Position numbers and translations under genes: made by a program
Shown here: positions 26,149-35,531 of the stretch, piece by piece
How positions within the stretch are numbered: the first letter of the stretch is position 1
Layout of the letters: every line of letters starts with the position of its first letter
NCBI GenBank assembly: GCA_965217175.1
Contig: OZ244251.1
Coordinates: 620,001 to 684,000, forward strand
Direction of reading: 5' to 3'
DNA from: Bin87 sp965217175
GTDB taxonomy: Bacteria; Chloroflexota; Dehalococcoidia; Lucifugimonadales; UBA3495
DNA: 64,000 nucleotides
The notes under the pieces: generated by a model
Seen by the model: only the letters and a program-made list of their open reading frames with translations
The model's database searches: none
What the model was told of the DNA's origin: nothing

Positions 26149-27612
26149 ATGCCCGACCCTGGCCACAACGCCGATGCCGTAATGTTGCCCCGTCCCCGCT
26201 GGCGCACCGTCCTCATGGGTGGCGCAGCCGCCCTCGGCATGATCCTGGCGTCGCTGGATTTCTCCGTGAACGTGGCGTTGCCCGCCATTCGCGACGCTTT
26301 TGAAACCGACCTGGCCGCCGTCCAGTGGGTCATCGTGCTATTCATAGCCACGCGCGCCGGCCTGGCTCTGGGAGCCGGCGCCTTCGCCGACCGTTTTGGC
26401 CTCCGGATGGTTTACCTGTTCGGCACCTTAACCTACCTCATCGCCATGCTGTGCCTCACGCTGTCGCCGACGCTGGAAGTCATGGTCGGTTTTCGTGTGC
26501 TGCAGGCCCTGGGCACCGGTTGCCTGTACAGCACCGCACCCGCCATCGCGGCGTTCATCTTCCCAGACCACCGCCGTGGACTGTCCATGGGCTTTACATC
26601 AGCCAGCCTGGCCTTCGGGATGGTTGCTTCAACCATTGCCGCCGGGCCGTTGGTGCAAACCTACGGATGGGAGGCCGTGTTCGCCGGCCGCGTCCCCCTG
26701 ACGGTGCTGGCGCTGGCCACCGGATTGCTGGCCGTGCCCGGCCGGTTGTCGGCCCAGGCATCAAACCGACGGTTCGACGTACTGGGCGCCGCGCTGGTGC
26801 TGGCTCTGCTGTTGTGCCTCATAATCGGGTTGAGGCTGGGGCAGTCCATCGGTTGGACCTCGCCCATCGTCATCGTGCTGCTGGCGGCGACTCCCGTTGT
26901 GTTGGCGGCGCTGATCAGGACCGAAACCCGCGCCCAGTCACCGTTATTGCCGAGCGCGTTGTTGCGACTCCGCGCCTTTCAAACCGCCACGTCCGTGATG
27001 TTCCTGGGGCATTTCTCCCAGTTCGTAATCTGGTTCATATTCCCCTTCTACATCACCGATTCGCTGAACCGCGGGCCCGTTACCCTGGGCATCATGCTGG
27101 CGACCTTGTCCGCCTGCAACATCGTGTCCGCACCAATCGGCGGCTGGCTTTGCGACCGGTGGGGTGTGCGTCCGGTCGGATGGATCGGATTGACCAGCGT
27201 TGCCGTGGGACTGTTCGCGATGTCGGCGCTAAATTCAGACTCCGCGATCTGGCACCCGGCCGCCACCATCGCCATGGTTGGATTGGGCGTCGGATGGTTC
27301 CAGTCGGCGGCCTACGCCCTGATGCTGGGCAGCGTGCCGGCCGACCGCTACGGCACTGCATCCGGCGCAATGTCGCTGGCGCAGGCTTCGGGAACCGTGT
27401 TTTGCGTCGCGGTCGTCGGCGCGATTTTCGCTGCCCTCAGTGACCAATATGCCGCTAGCTCCGCCATCAACTCGGATCAGGCGTTCCTGCTGGCCTACCG
27501 GGATGCTTTCCGCATCGGGGGAACCACCGCGGTCATCGGCGCCGGCCTGTTCGCCGTGTTCGCCCGCCAGCCAACCATAGCAGTCCCCGCTCCCACGCTG
27601 GGAGAAAACTAG
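26149..27612 (+). CDS. MFS transporter, DHA2-like drug/proton antiporter
   Basis: A 487-residue major facilitator protein with about 14 hydrophobic segments, the count of the DHA2 drug-efflux group. The first helix LGMILASLDFSVNVALPAI contains the Asp-containing motif D1 (LDFSVNVALP), and the loop GAFADRFGLRMVYLFG matches motif A (GxLaDrxGrkxxl). Expected to export small organic compounds using the proton gradient. The ATG at 26149 has no ribosome site, and a TACAAT sequence ends 8 bases upstream, compatible with near-leaderless expression. Substrate unknown. Confidence 0.88.
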   Translation: MPDPGHNADAVMLPRPRWRTVLMGGAAALGMILASLDFSVNVALPAIRDAFETDLAAVQWVIVLFIATRAGLALGAGAFADRFGLRMVYLFGTLTYLIAMLCLTLSPTLEVMVGFRVLQALGTGCLYSTAPAIAAFIFPDHRRGLSMGFTSASLAFGMVASTIAAGPLVQTYGWEAVFAGRVPLTVLALATGLLAVPGRLSAQASNRRFDVLGAALVLALLLCLIIGLRLGQSIGWTSPIVIVLLAATPVVLAALIRTETRAQSPLLPSALLRLRAFQTATSVMFLGHFSQFVIWFIFPFYITDSLNRGPVTLGIMLATLSACNIVSAPIGGWLCDRWGVRPVGWIGLTSVAVGLFAMSALNSDSAIWHPAATIAMVGLGVGWFQSAAYALMLGSVPADRYGTASGAMSLAQASGTVFCVAVVGAIFAALSDQYAASSAINSDQAFLLAYRDAFRIGGTTAVIGAGLFAVFARQPTIAVPAPTLGEN

Positions 27613-27649
27613 GGTGTGTTGATAAATGCCGCCATTCCCGCGCAATTCC

Positions 27650-27871
27650 TCTCGTCCTTCCCGCGAAAGCGGGAAACCCGCACCCGCCTGTCATTGCGAG
27701 GAGCGATAGCGACGCGGCAATCCCGTCCCGTCCCACACTCCAAAATCCAGTCCATCCATGTCGGAATCGGCTCCCCTCTCCCTTGATGGGAGAGGGCTTG
27801 GGTGAGGGTGAGCCCCCCGTTCGTCCTGAGCCTGTCGAAGGATCATCGAGTACCCGTCGAAATGCCTCACC
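27650..27871 (+). repeat. Dispersed repeat cluster (R4, R1, R2, R3 in array)
   Basis: In order: an R4-type CGCGAAAGCGGGAAA palindrome (near 27660), R1 (27690-27724), R2 (27774-27811) and R3 (27818-27843). The spacing and order resemble those at 37,170 and 38,815. The remainder up to the transposase start at 28,117 holds no gene that I can support. Confidence 0.8.
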
Positions 27872-28116
27872 CGCCTGTCATTTGTATGTTGCAAGTGTCC
27901 CGCGAATGGGCCAATTTGCGGGGTAGGTGGGAGGGGCGCGTCGTCTGTCATTAGGTGGGCCGGGCGTGACAGCTTGGTTGCACCGTCTCGCAGTAGGACA
28001 CCCCTCCCATAAGGCACCGGGCTGCTCCGAACGGATACACGGGTGTTAGGTCCCACAATGCAAGTGTGGAGGGTCCCGGCGCCGCCATTATCACACCAGG
28101 ACCAGGGAGGCGACAG

Positions 28117-29073
28117 ATGATGCAATCGACGGCAGGGATCGACGTGGGCAAAAGGGTACTGGACGTGTCGGTGGACGAAGATCGCGCGCGACGCTTTGCC
28201 AACACCGCGGCTGGGTTGCTGAGTTGGTGGGTTGGTTGGGGTCTCACGGCCCGCTGCTGGCGGTTTGTGAAGCCACTGGCGGATATGAAGCATTGGTGGC
28301 GGAGGCGTTGCGCCAGGTTGGAGTGCCGGTGCATATTCCCCATCCCAACCAGGTCCGGGCCTTTGCTCGGGCCTGTGGTTATCAGGCCAAGACCGACGGT
28401 TTGGACGCCATGGTGCTCTCTCGGTATGGCCAGGTCTTCCAACCTGCTCCCACCCTGGCCCAGGAGGCCGACCGAGGCCAGTTGCAGGACCTCCTGCGCC
28501 GTCGGGAGCAGTTGGTCGCCCAGCGCACCCAGGAGAAGAACCGTTTGTCCCGGGTTCACAATCCAGCCGCCCAGGATTCCGTACGAAGACACATCGCCTG
28601 GTTGGACCAGGAGATCGGAATGCTGGATGATCAGTACCAGGAACTTCACCAGGAACTCCTGGGGCAGAACGTGGAGTTTCGCCGACAGGTTGAGGCCTAT
28701 CGCAGCGTGCCCGGTGTGGGTGTCCAGACCGCAGCCGCCCTGGTCGCCTGGTTGCCCGAGTTGGGCCGGTGTGACGGAAAGGCTTTGGCCTCCCTGTGTG
28801 GCGTGGCCCCCTGGTCTCGGGACAGCGGTCAAAAGCGCGGCTACCGATCCACCCGTGGCGGACGCCGGCCAGTACGACGGGTGCTCTACTTGGCCAGCAT
28901 GGCCTCAATCCGCAGCACCCAGCGGTTGGGACACTTTTACCGGCAACTGCGTCAGCGGGGCATAGCTGGGCAAAGTAGCCCTGGTGGCAGTCATGCGGAA
29001 GTTGTTGCTGCAACTGAACGCCGTAGCCCGCCGCGGTACCCCTTGGACCGCCCAATTCCAACCCACCACCTGA
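28117..29073 (+). pseudogene. IS110-family (DEDD) transposase, frameshifted
   Basis: A degenerate IS110-type transposase. The N-terminal GIDVGKRVLDVSVDE carries the first Asp of the RuvC-like DEDD fold. After a frame change near 28235, CEATGGYEALVAEAL and KTDGLDAMVL supply the Glu and two Asp, followed by the long helical region and the C-terminal SVPGVGVQTAAALVAW and GYRSTRGGRR segments. A second frame change near 28965 moves the ending (VALVAVMRKLLLQL) into another frame, with a stop at 29071. ATG at 28117 has GGGAGG upstream. Two indels make it inactive unless they are sequence errors. Ends of the element were not resolved. Confidence 0.82.
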
Positions 29074-29097
29074 TCCTCTCTTGACAAACAACACAGA

Positions 29098-29132
29098 TAC
29101 TGCGAGGAGTGTCAGCGACGTGGCAATCTCGC
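29098..29132 (+). repeat. Dispersed repeat, single R1 copy
   Basis: CTGCGAGGAGTGTCAGCGAC then GTGGCAATCTCG, 25 bases after the broken transposase. The rest of the gap to 29328 has no visible gene. Confidence 0.7.
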
Positions 29133-29327
29133 AACATCTGAGTCGCCCCAATGGCAATCGTATCGCCACGTTTTGTTACCACCAACGGCGCGACATCCCC
29201 AAAATGCTGACATTATGCTATATTACTAATAGCAATATATACTATCAATGAAGAGCCAGTGAGTCGGTAAGGAGAAACATCAAACGTAGCCAGTGATCCA
29301 GTCGGCCAAATCGCAGCAGGAGGTGTC

Positions 29328-30338
29328 ATGATGACCTTGCACAAGAAAATTATCGTCCCGCTCGATGGTTCCGAATTGTCCGATCAGGCATTGCGGCCGG
29401 CAATGCTCATGGCGGAAACCACCGGAGCAACGGTCAACCTGGTGCGCTGTTTCGCTTCCATACCCAGGTGGCAGGTCGACCGTTACCAGGGTAGGCACAG
29501 CGGCTCCATGTCGGAATCGGAGCATGTCCGCATCACCGCCTGGTTGAAGGCACACAAACTCCGGTTGGCAAAAGACGGTTCAACCGTCCCGATCGAGGTC
29601 TCCGCCCACGAAGGCCCGGCCGTGGAACACATCACCCGCCTGGCAAACCAAGAGCCGGACGCCCTGATCGTCATGTCCACCCACGGACGTGGCGGCCTGT
29701 CCCGCCTCATCATGGGTAGTGTAACCAGTCGGGTGGTCAGGGCAGTTCGCAACCCGATGTTCATCGTCCGGAGTACCGAAACTGACATGCTCAATACTCC
29801 GGAAGTCATCGACCGCATCATCGTCCCGCTGGATGGTACGACGTTCTCAGAGGCAGCGCTGTCCCACGCCGGGGCTTTGGCGGCAAGCTTTGGAGCCAGG
29901 GTAACGCTCTACCAAGCAACCCACGGCGCCGGATTCTTCCAGTCCAATTCCGAGTGGGTGGGCTCCAACGGTGAGGCAGGGTTCGAATTCAGCAGCCCCT
30001 CGAAAATGGCCACCGAACTCGCCGTCCAGTCAATGAACTACCTTTCGGACTGTGCCGACAGCCTGAAGGCGGAATTCGGACTTACCCGCGTGGACGTTGT
30101 AAATTCCCAGGAGAATGCGGCGGACGCCATTGTCAGGTTGGCCGGGGATTCTGACAATGGTTTGGTGGTAATGACCACCCATGGCCGTGCCGGAGTGGGG
30201 CGGGCGTTGCTCGGCAGCGTCGCCGACCGGGTCGTGCGTGCGTCTCCCGTTCCCACCCTGCTGGTTCAGGAACCAGCCGTCCACGGCGATATGTCTGTCG
30301 GGCGGAGCGTGGACAACCTGGTGGGCGCTGTCTTGTAG
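29328..30338 (+). CDS. Universal stress protein with two tandem Usp domains
   Basis: A 336-residue protein with two UspA domains (about residues 5-150 and 165-315). Each starts with an IIVPLDGS/T strand and ends with an ATP-binding G-x2-G-x9-G-S motif (THGRGGLSRLIMGSV and THGRAGVGRALLGSV). Expected to be a cytoplasmic ATP-binding stress-response protein. AGGAGG is 5 bases before the ATG. Monocistronic, with a strong terminator 45 bases downstream. Confidence 0.93.
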   Translation: MMTLHKKIIVPLDGSELSDQALRPAMLMAETTGATVNLVRCFASIPRWQVDRYQGRHSGSMSESEHVRITAWLKAHKLRLAKDGSTVPIEVSAHEGPAVEHITRLANQEPDALIVMSTHGRGGLSRLIMGSVTSRVVRAVRNPMFIVRSTETDMLNTPEVIDRIIVPLDGTTFSEAALSHAGALAASFGARVTLYQATHGAGFFQSNSEWVGSNGEAGFEFSSPSKMATELAVQSMNYLSDCADSLKAEFGLTRVDVVNSQENAADAIVRLAGDSDNGLVVMTTHGRAGVGRALLGSVADRVVRASPVPTLLVQEPAVHGDMSVGRSVDNLVGAVL

Positions 30339-30380
30339 TTAGCTGTCTTGTAATCATAAGGACGGCAGTCCACCGAACCG

Positions 30381-30414
30381 AAAAGGGGGCGACCCAGCGG
30401 GCCGCCCCCTTTTC
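30381..30414 (+). terminator. Rho-independent terminator after the Usp gene
   Basis: AAAAGGGGGCG and CGCCCCCTTTT form an 11-bp stem around an ACCCAGCGGGC loop, followed by CTTT. Can work in both directions for the convergent LLM gene. Confidence 0.85.
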
Positions 30415-30465
30415 TTTCTGGTCCGCTTTCGCGGCGTTTCATCCCATCCCAGTCGCCACTGGCGA

Positions 30466-31599
30466 TCACCATTTATGAATTACGGGCAGTACCTCTTTAC
30501 CGAACAGGTCGATGTTCTTCATGGTAGCTTCGTGGCCCATGCGGGATTCCTGCCCGTAGAAAACCAGGTGTTCCATCCCTACGCGCTGGTGCAGATACTC
30601 CAGTTTTTCCAGCACGGTATCCGGAGTTCCGCACACGATGTGATAGTTCTCCTTCAACTCCTCGAAAGTCTGTTGCCCCAACGGTTTCAACCCCGTCCTG
30701 CGGGCGGCGATTGCCGACCCGGCGGCGGAACGGTAGCCCGTCGGCGCCATGTACTCCCGCGGCCCGCGCAGCGTGGGACCCATGCGCCATAGAAAGTGCT
30801 TTGCCTGCTCGTCGGCCTCTTCCTGCGTGTCGCCCACGTAGCAGCACAGCAGGTATCCGAAATTGTCCGGAGTTGCCTGCCGCCCAACGGATTCGGCCGC
30901 TTCGCGGTACATGTCGAATAATTCTGCGGTAACGTCAAGGTCGGTCAGGAAGGCAACGTAGGTATACCCATGCTCGCCCGACCACTGCGCCGTCTCCGGC
31001 GACGAAGTTCCAGGCATCCAGATGGGAGCGTGCGGTTTCTGGATCGGCACCATCCAGGGATTAACCGCGCGGAAGTTGTAATGCTTTCCTTCCCACCGGA
31101 ACGGACCCGGCTCTGTCCATGTCTTGATCACCAGGTCGTGGCATTCTTCAAACCGCTCTCGATTGGCCAGCGGGTTGTTGTTGGTGGATACGGTTTCCAC
31201 CCCGGTGCCGCGGACAAAACCGGAAATCAGTCGGCCACCTGAAATAACATCGATCATCGCCAACTCTTCGGCCAGCCGCACCGGATTGTCATGTATGGGC
31301 AGGATGTTGCCCAACAGCAGTATCTTGGCCTGGTGAGTTATGCGCGCCAGCACCGCCGCCGACAGGTTGGTTGCCGCGTTCATGCACGATGGCGTGCTGT
31401 GGTGCTCGTTGAGCATAATGCCGTCGAATCCCAGCTCGTCGGCGTATACGCATTCATCGAAATAACGCTTGAAAAGGTCGTTGGCCGTGGCCGGATCGAA
31501 CCACGAATTGGGAAACGTCAGGCGTAACGACGGATACTTGTCGCCCTCTTCGTCGGGATATGCGTGGTACGGAAACTCGGAGAAGTAGTAACTCTTCAC
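30466..31599 (-). CDS. LLM-class flavin-dependent oxidoreductase
   Basis: A 377-residue luciferase-like enzyme, third of its class here. YADELGFDGIMLNEHHS, the LGNILPIHDNPVRLAEELAMID segment (non-prolyl cis peptide region), ISGGRLISGFVRGTG and PHAPIWMPGTSSPETA are family landmarks. Start is GTG 31599 after AGGAGG. Similar length and layout to the enzyme at 14199. Divergent from the coiled-coil gene at 31774. Confidence 0.88.
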   Translation of the reverse strand: MKSYYFSEFPYHAYPDEEGDKYPSLRLTFPNSWFDPATANDLFKRYFDECVYADELGFDGIMLNEHHSTPSCMNAATNLSAAVLARITHQAKILLLGNILPIHDNPVRLAEELAMIDVISGGRLISGFVRGTGVETVSTNNNPLANRERFEECHDLVIKTWTEPGPFRWEGKHYNFRAVNPWMVPIQKPHAPIWMPGTSSPETAQWSGEHGYTYVAFLTDLDVTAELFDMYREAAESVGRQATPDNFGYLLCCYVGDTQEEADEQAKHFLWRMGPTLRGPREYMAPTGYRSAAGSAIAARRTGLKPLGQQTFEELKENYHIVCGTPDTVLEKLEYLHQRVGMEHLVFYGQESRMGHEATMKNIDLFGKEVLPVIHKW

Positions 31600-31744
31600 G
31601 GAATCGTGGCCTCCTGGACAGCAAAATCAACGGGAGCCCGTTCGCGATTTACGGTCGCAACGTACAGCAATGCTCGGTGACGCGGGCGGGCAAATAATAA
31701 CACAGGGGTACCGGGCGACACCCGGGTCCGCGCAGCCCCGCTGT

Positions 31745-31750
31745 TATAAT
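31745..31750 (+). promoter_or_regulatory. -10 box upstream of the coiled-coil gene
   Basis: TATAAT 24 bases before ATG 31774, with GGAGCAGG between as a ribosome site. No good -35 seen. Confidence 0.4.
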
Positions 31751-31773
31751 GTTGGAGCAGGATCGCCCAAACG

Positions 31774-32604
31774 ATGACCACCATACACACCATTGAAGAC
31801 CTGATTCGCGTTCTGGACGAGAACCCCCAGTGGGCCGAAGCGCTTCGGGCCCGTCTGTTGACGCGCGAACTGCTGGAGCTCCCTGAGACGGTGGCTGCTC
31901 TGGCGGCTACTGTTGCCGAGTTATCCCGGGAATTTCGGGAGTTCGCCAAATCCACCGGAGATCGGTTGTCCTCACTCGAGGCGGGGCAACAGGAACTGCG
32001 CGCTGATGTCACCGAGCTGCGCGCCGATGTCACCGAGCTGCGCACCGACGTGAATGAACTGAAGATCGGTCAACAGGAACTGCGCGCCGACGTCAATGAA
32101 CTGAAGATTGGTCAACAGGAACTGCGCACCGACGTCGACGACCTCAAGCGTGGACAAGCGAGATTGCAGGATGATGTTGGGTTCATCAAGGGCAGGTTCA
32201 TCTACGATATCGTCCGTGGCGACGCCGGAGTCATCGCCAGCGAAATGGGTTTTGCCCTGGCACATACCCTAACCCGCGCCGATCTCATGAACATTACCCG
32301 CCTCCAGGAAACCACCGATATCCCGCGCGGAGATATGCAGAGCTTCCATCGTGCCGACCTCATCATGCAGGTCACCGACTCCGAGAACCGCCCGCACTAT
32401 ATCGCTGTGGAGGCATCGTTCACCGTCAACGGGAGAGACTCCCGGCGTGCTTTACGCAACGCCGAGTTGATCACCCGCTTCACTGGCCAACCCGCCCATC
32501 CCGCGTTGGCCGGTGTGCGATCCGACCAGGACATCCGCCAATTGTTCGAGTCTGGCCAATTGTATTGGTACGAGATCTCGTCGGAAGATGTCCAGCCCGA
32601 ATAA
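31774..32604 (+). CDS. Coiled-coil protein with C-terminal PD-(D/E)XK-like domain
   Basis: A 276-residue protein. Residues 30-130 form a coiled coil built from near-exact heptad blocks (ELRADVTEL and NELKIGQQELR repeated), visible as 21- and 42-base DNA repeats. The C-terminal half has a nuclease-like core: ADLIMQVTDSENRPHYIAVEASF with Asp and Glu on adjacent strands, as in PD-(D/E)XK proteins, though the Lys is not in the usual place. This architecture occurs in DUF3782-type proteins found in Chloroflexota and cyanobacteria. Function is unknown; DNA- or RNA-related oligomeric nuclease is a guess. Confidence 0.7.
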   Translation: MTTIHTIEDLIRVLDENPQWAEALRARLLTRELLELPETVAALAATVAELSREFREFAKSTGDRLSSLEAGQQELRADVTELRADVTELRTDVNELKIGQQELRADVNELKIGQQELRTDVDDLKRGQARLQDDVGFIKGRFIYDIVRGDAGVIASEMGFALAHTLTRADLMNITRLQETTDIPRGDMQSFHRADLIMQVTDSENRPHYIAVEASFTVNGRDSRRALRNAELITRFTGQPAHPALAGVRSDQDIRQLFESGQLYWYEISSEDVQPE

Positions 32605-32615
32605 CCTGTTCCTCG

Positions 32616-33983
32616 TTATGCCCCCAATGAGCCGGGATTAATTGGGCACCCGGCGCACATCGCTCCTTTGCTGCCGGGGACGCAGGCATGTTTCGGCTCA
32701 CCCGCCGGCGCCGCAGCGTCCAGCGTAGCGCGTAGCAGAGGCGAGGTCACAGGCGGTATCGCCATCCCCTCCGACTCAGCGATGCGCCGGTCTTGCGCCT
32801 CCCCGAACAAATCCATCCGTAACTGTTTGCCCGATGGCGGACGCTGACCCGGGAAAACGACGTACGGCCAGGCACGTTTGCGCACTACCCCCATCGCCTG
32901 CAGGTCGCGCCAGCTGTCAACCGTGTGCCGCCTCCGGCTTCGGATGATCCGCTCGGCGGAAACCGGCCCGATGCCGGGAATCCGCAGCAGCCTCTCTTTG
33001 CTTGCGACATTCAGATCCATCGGAAAAGCATCCAGGTTCTCCATGGCAATGACCGTCTTCGGGTCCTGCTCCAGCGACAGGAACCCACCGTTGTCGAAAG
33101 CCAGGTCGATCTCGCTGGACTCGAACCCATATACCCGCAGCAGCCAGTCCATCTGATACAAACGATGCTCCCGGGCGGCCGGCGTCGGTGGATGTTCTTG
33201 CATCGGAGTGCCCCACGCTGGTCGGAAGGGCGGGTAGTAAACCCGTTTCAGGTTCCAGTCGGTATACATCTGGTCCACGCGCCGGTAGATTTGCCGATCC
33301 GACTCCTCAGCGGCGCCAACCACGAACTGGGTCGCCTGCCCCACGGCCCCGCCGCGGCTTTCCCGGGTCAGTTCATCGATCCACGACATGGGGTCCAGGA
33401 TGTCTTTCTGGAGGTCTTTGTGCGGACTGATGCGCCGCAGCAGGTCGGCTTCGGGCGTTTCGATGTTGACCGACAGTCGAGTGCCCAGACGGTGCGCCGC
33501 TTCCACCAGATGTCGTTCGGCTCCAGGCATTACTTTCATGTGGATGTACCCGTTGAAGCCGTGCTTCCGGCGGATCAGTTCCACCGTTTCCACCAGGTGT
33601 TGCGTGGTTTTGGAACCGTCGCCGGCGATGCCAGAGCTTAGGAACAACCCGTGCACAGTCTGCCGGGAATGTAGCTCCATGAACGTGCTCGCCAGCTCCT
33701 CCCGTTTGAAAGCGTAGCGTTTTCGCGGCACGTAGATGCTGTTGGGACAATACGCGCAGTCCATCATGGAAAAGTCGGTGAACATCACCCGCATCAGGTT
33801 GATGCGCTTCCCATTGGGCAGACTGGAGCGGTACACGCCGGCCGTTGGGTTTTTGCGTGGGTCGGAATATGCCACCCGGTCAGGCCCCGTAGTGACCTTT
33901 CCACCGGTCAATATGTCGTCGGTGGCCATGCCGCCCAGGATGTGAAGTTTCTCGTAACGGTCGGGGGTTTTCTTGATAAGCAT
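32616..33983 (-). CDS. Putative DNA modification/repair radical SAM protein lacking the first cluster cysteine
   Basis: A 455-residue protein of the radical SAM group annotated as putative DNA modification/repair proteins. NLMRVMFTDFSMMDCAYCPN (residues 63-82) occupies the place of the CxxxCxxC loop, but the first Cys is Ser72 (TCC codon), leaving C76 and C79. The rest of the barrel is intact (FLSSGIAGDGSKTTQHLVE, YIHMKVMPGA, LSVNIETPEAD). Residues about 340-365 are a helix-hairpin-helix (LLRIPGIGPVSAERII), implying DNA binding. The C-terminus has another Cys group (CVPGSKGAMCAGCP). The enzyme is usually paired with a second gene (UdgX-like or TIGR03915), which is not present beside it. A one-base TCC/TGC difference may be error or real loss. 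Confidence 0.82.
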   Translation of the reverse strand: MLIKKTPDRYEKLHILGGMATDDILTGGKVTTGPDRVAYSDPRKNPTAGVYRSSLPNGKRINLMRVMFTDFSMMDCAYCPNSIYVPRKRYAFKREELASTFMELHSRQTVHGLFLSSGIAGDGSKTTQHLVETVELIRRKHGFNGYIHMKVMPGAERHLVEAAHRLGTRLSVNIETPEADLLRRISPHKDLQKDILDPMSWIDELTRESRGGAVGQATQFVVGAAEESDRQIYRRVDQMYTDWNLKRVYYPPFRPAWGTPMQEHPPTPAAREHRLYQMDWLLRVYGFESSEIDLAFDNGGFLSLEQDPKTVIAMENLDAFPMDLNVASKERLLRIPGIGPVSAERIIRSRRRHTVDSWRDLQAMGVVRKRAWPYVVFPGQRPPSGKQLRMDLFGEAQDRRIAESEGMAIPPVTSPLLRATLDAAAPAGEPKHACVPGSKGAMCAGCPINPGSLGA

Positions 33984-34100
33984 AACGTTCGTCCTCCGCT
34001 CCGGCGCGCAGCCTTGGGCGCACTGATGTAACGAACGTATGTTCTTATACCGCGGCTCCGGACGTCAACCGGTAACTGTCACCGGAACGCCCCACCCCGG

Positions 34101-35471
34101 CTAGGAACTTGTCTGACTGATCAGGCGATGGCGTGAGTCGGGGGTCATTTCGTATCGCCGTGGTTTCTCGCTGGCGATAAGAACACCTTCCCCTTCCATC
34201 AACGGCCACAGATGCTCGGCGAACCACATGCCAAACCGTTGCGCCGAAAAGGATGCTGTCATGTGCGCCGGCCAACGCGCTGCGATGGCGGCCTGGGCTT
34301 CTGAAGCCTTGAAAACGTCGTCCGGTATGCTGTCCACCACTTCTGCAACCAGCTGTTCCAGCGTAGGTTCTTCACCAGGGCGCTCACGGTTGGGTTGGCG
34401 TCGCGGCGACGGGGCAGCCGCTTCGGTCGTTGATCCCGAGGCCGGTTGTTCCGGTTCCACACCGCCGGATTTTGCCGCTACGGTGATCTCGTAAATACGC
34501 GGCGTATTGTTGCGGGGCATGGTCACGCCCCGCCGCTGCAGGATCGGCCACAGCTCCTTGGACAGGAACTGGCCGAAATGCGCTGCGGATCCCGCCGACG
34601 GATGATTCGGCCATCGCCGGTTCACGACCTTTTGCGCTTCCCCCGCCCGGAATCTGCCCACCGGCAACTGACGGATCAGCTCATCGGCGATTTCGTCGGC
34701 GCTGATTTGCGGATTCGACGGCAACGCTGGAGTCGCCGTTCCAGCTGGAGTCGCCGTTCCTATGGTTGGCCCCGGCGTCGGCGACGCGGCGGGCGGTTTT
34801 TGAGCCGGCGCCGCTACCTGATTCGCTGTTGTGGATTGAACCGATGCGGTCGTTCGCGTCGGAGCCGTGGTTCGTGTTGGTTGCGCGACGCTACCCGGTG
34901 TCGGTGTCCGAGTCGCTGATGGGGCTCGAAACGTTCCCGGGTTTTGTTGGGCCGGCATTGCCAGGTTCCAGCGAAACCGGTCTGGGATGAACCGTTCGAT
35001 TTCCGGCGAGATTCCGCCGCCACCCGGCGCTGTGATCCACAGGAACGGCAGCTGAGCGCTATCGGTTTCCTGCGCCATCTCACGCACTTTGACGAACAGT
35101 GCGCCGAAGTCGCTGTCGTTGCTTATGACCCCTACAAATGTAGCCAAACCGGCGGCCAGATCACCGATGGCGTCGGCAGTTATGGCCAGGTCTGCCGAGT
35201 TTTTTGCCATCTCTCGGCTGAAGTGCTGCACCCCGCGCACCCGCACCTTCAGGTCGGGATACGACGCTTCGACCCACATCCGCCACAGCGCCACCTTGTC
35301 GGCCCGCACGTACAGAGAAACACTGCTGATCGCGGGATACTCCACCGGCCAGTTGGCAATGGTCTGTTCGATCACGTCCTGCGCCAGGTCAGGCTCGCGC
35401 AGATTCTCGGTATCAACGTAAATACCCGTGCCCGTGGATGGGGCGCGATTGCCGTTGGATTTAGTTGTCAT
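34101..35471 (-). CDS. NYN-domain (PIN-like) ribonuclease with two OST-HTH/LOTUS-like domains
   Basis: A 456-residue protein. The NYN domain (residues about 15-150) has the acidic residues in GIYVDTENLRE, NSADLAITADAIGDL and VISNDSDFGALF, the arrangement of LabA/NYN ribonucleases. A Thr/Pro/Ala-rich linker of about 90 residues follows. Two repeats of a winged-helix-like unit come next: ADELIRQLPVGRFRAGEAQKV..GVTM and VAEVVDSIPDDVFKASEAQAA..GVLI, each with an HFGQFLSKELWP/RFGMWFAEHLWP motif, like OST-HTH (LOTUS) RNA-binding domains. It probably degrades or silences RNA. Transcribed with the downstream-lying chromosomal minus strand, no obvious partner. Confidence 0.78.
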   Translation of the reverse strand: MTTKSNGNRAPSTGTGIYVDTENLREPDLAQDVIEQTIANWPVEYPAISSVSLYVRADKVALWRMWVEASYPDLKVRVRGVQHFSREMAKNSADLAITADAIGDLAAGLATFVGVISNDSDFGALFVKVREMAQETDSAQLPFLWITAPGGGGISPEIERFIPDRFRWNLAMPAQQNPGTFRAPSATRTPTPGSVAQPTRTTAPTRTTASVQSTTANQVAAPAQKPPAASPTPGPTIGTATPAGTATPALPSNPQISADEIADELIRQLPVGRFRAGEAQKVVNRRWPNHPSAGSAAHFGQFLSKELWPILQRRGVTMPRNNTPRIYEITVAAKSGGVEPEQPASGSTTEAAAPSPRRQPNRERPGEEPTLEQLVAEVVDSIPDDVFKASEAQAAIAARWPAHMTASFSAQRFGMWFAEHLWPLMEGEGVLIASEKPRRYEMTPDSRHRLISQTSS

Positions 35472-35531
35472 GGCGGTGATTCGATGCTGAGATTGTGCGG
35501 CCGGAATGATAACGCCCGACTCGCCTGGACT

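Noticed and set aside
27691..29169. A 492-codon minus-strand open frame across the IS110 pseudogene and repeats.
   Set aside because: Shadow of the IS110 coding sequence and the repeat cluster; Pro/Gly/Arg-rich with no recognisable motif.
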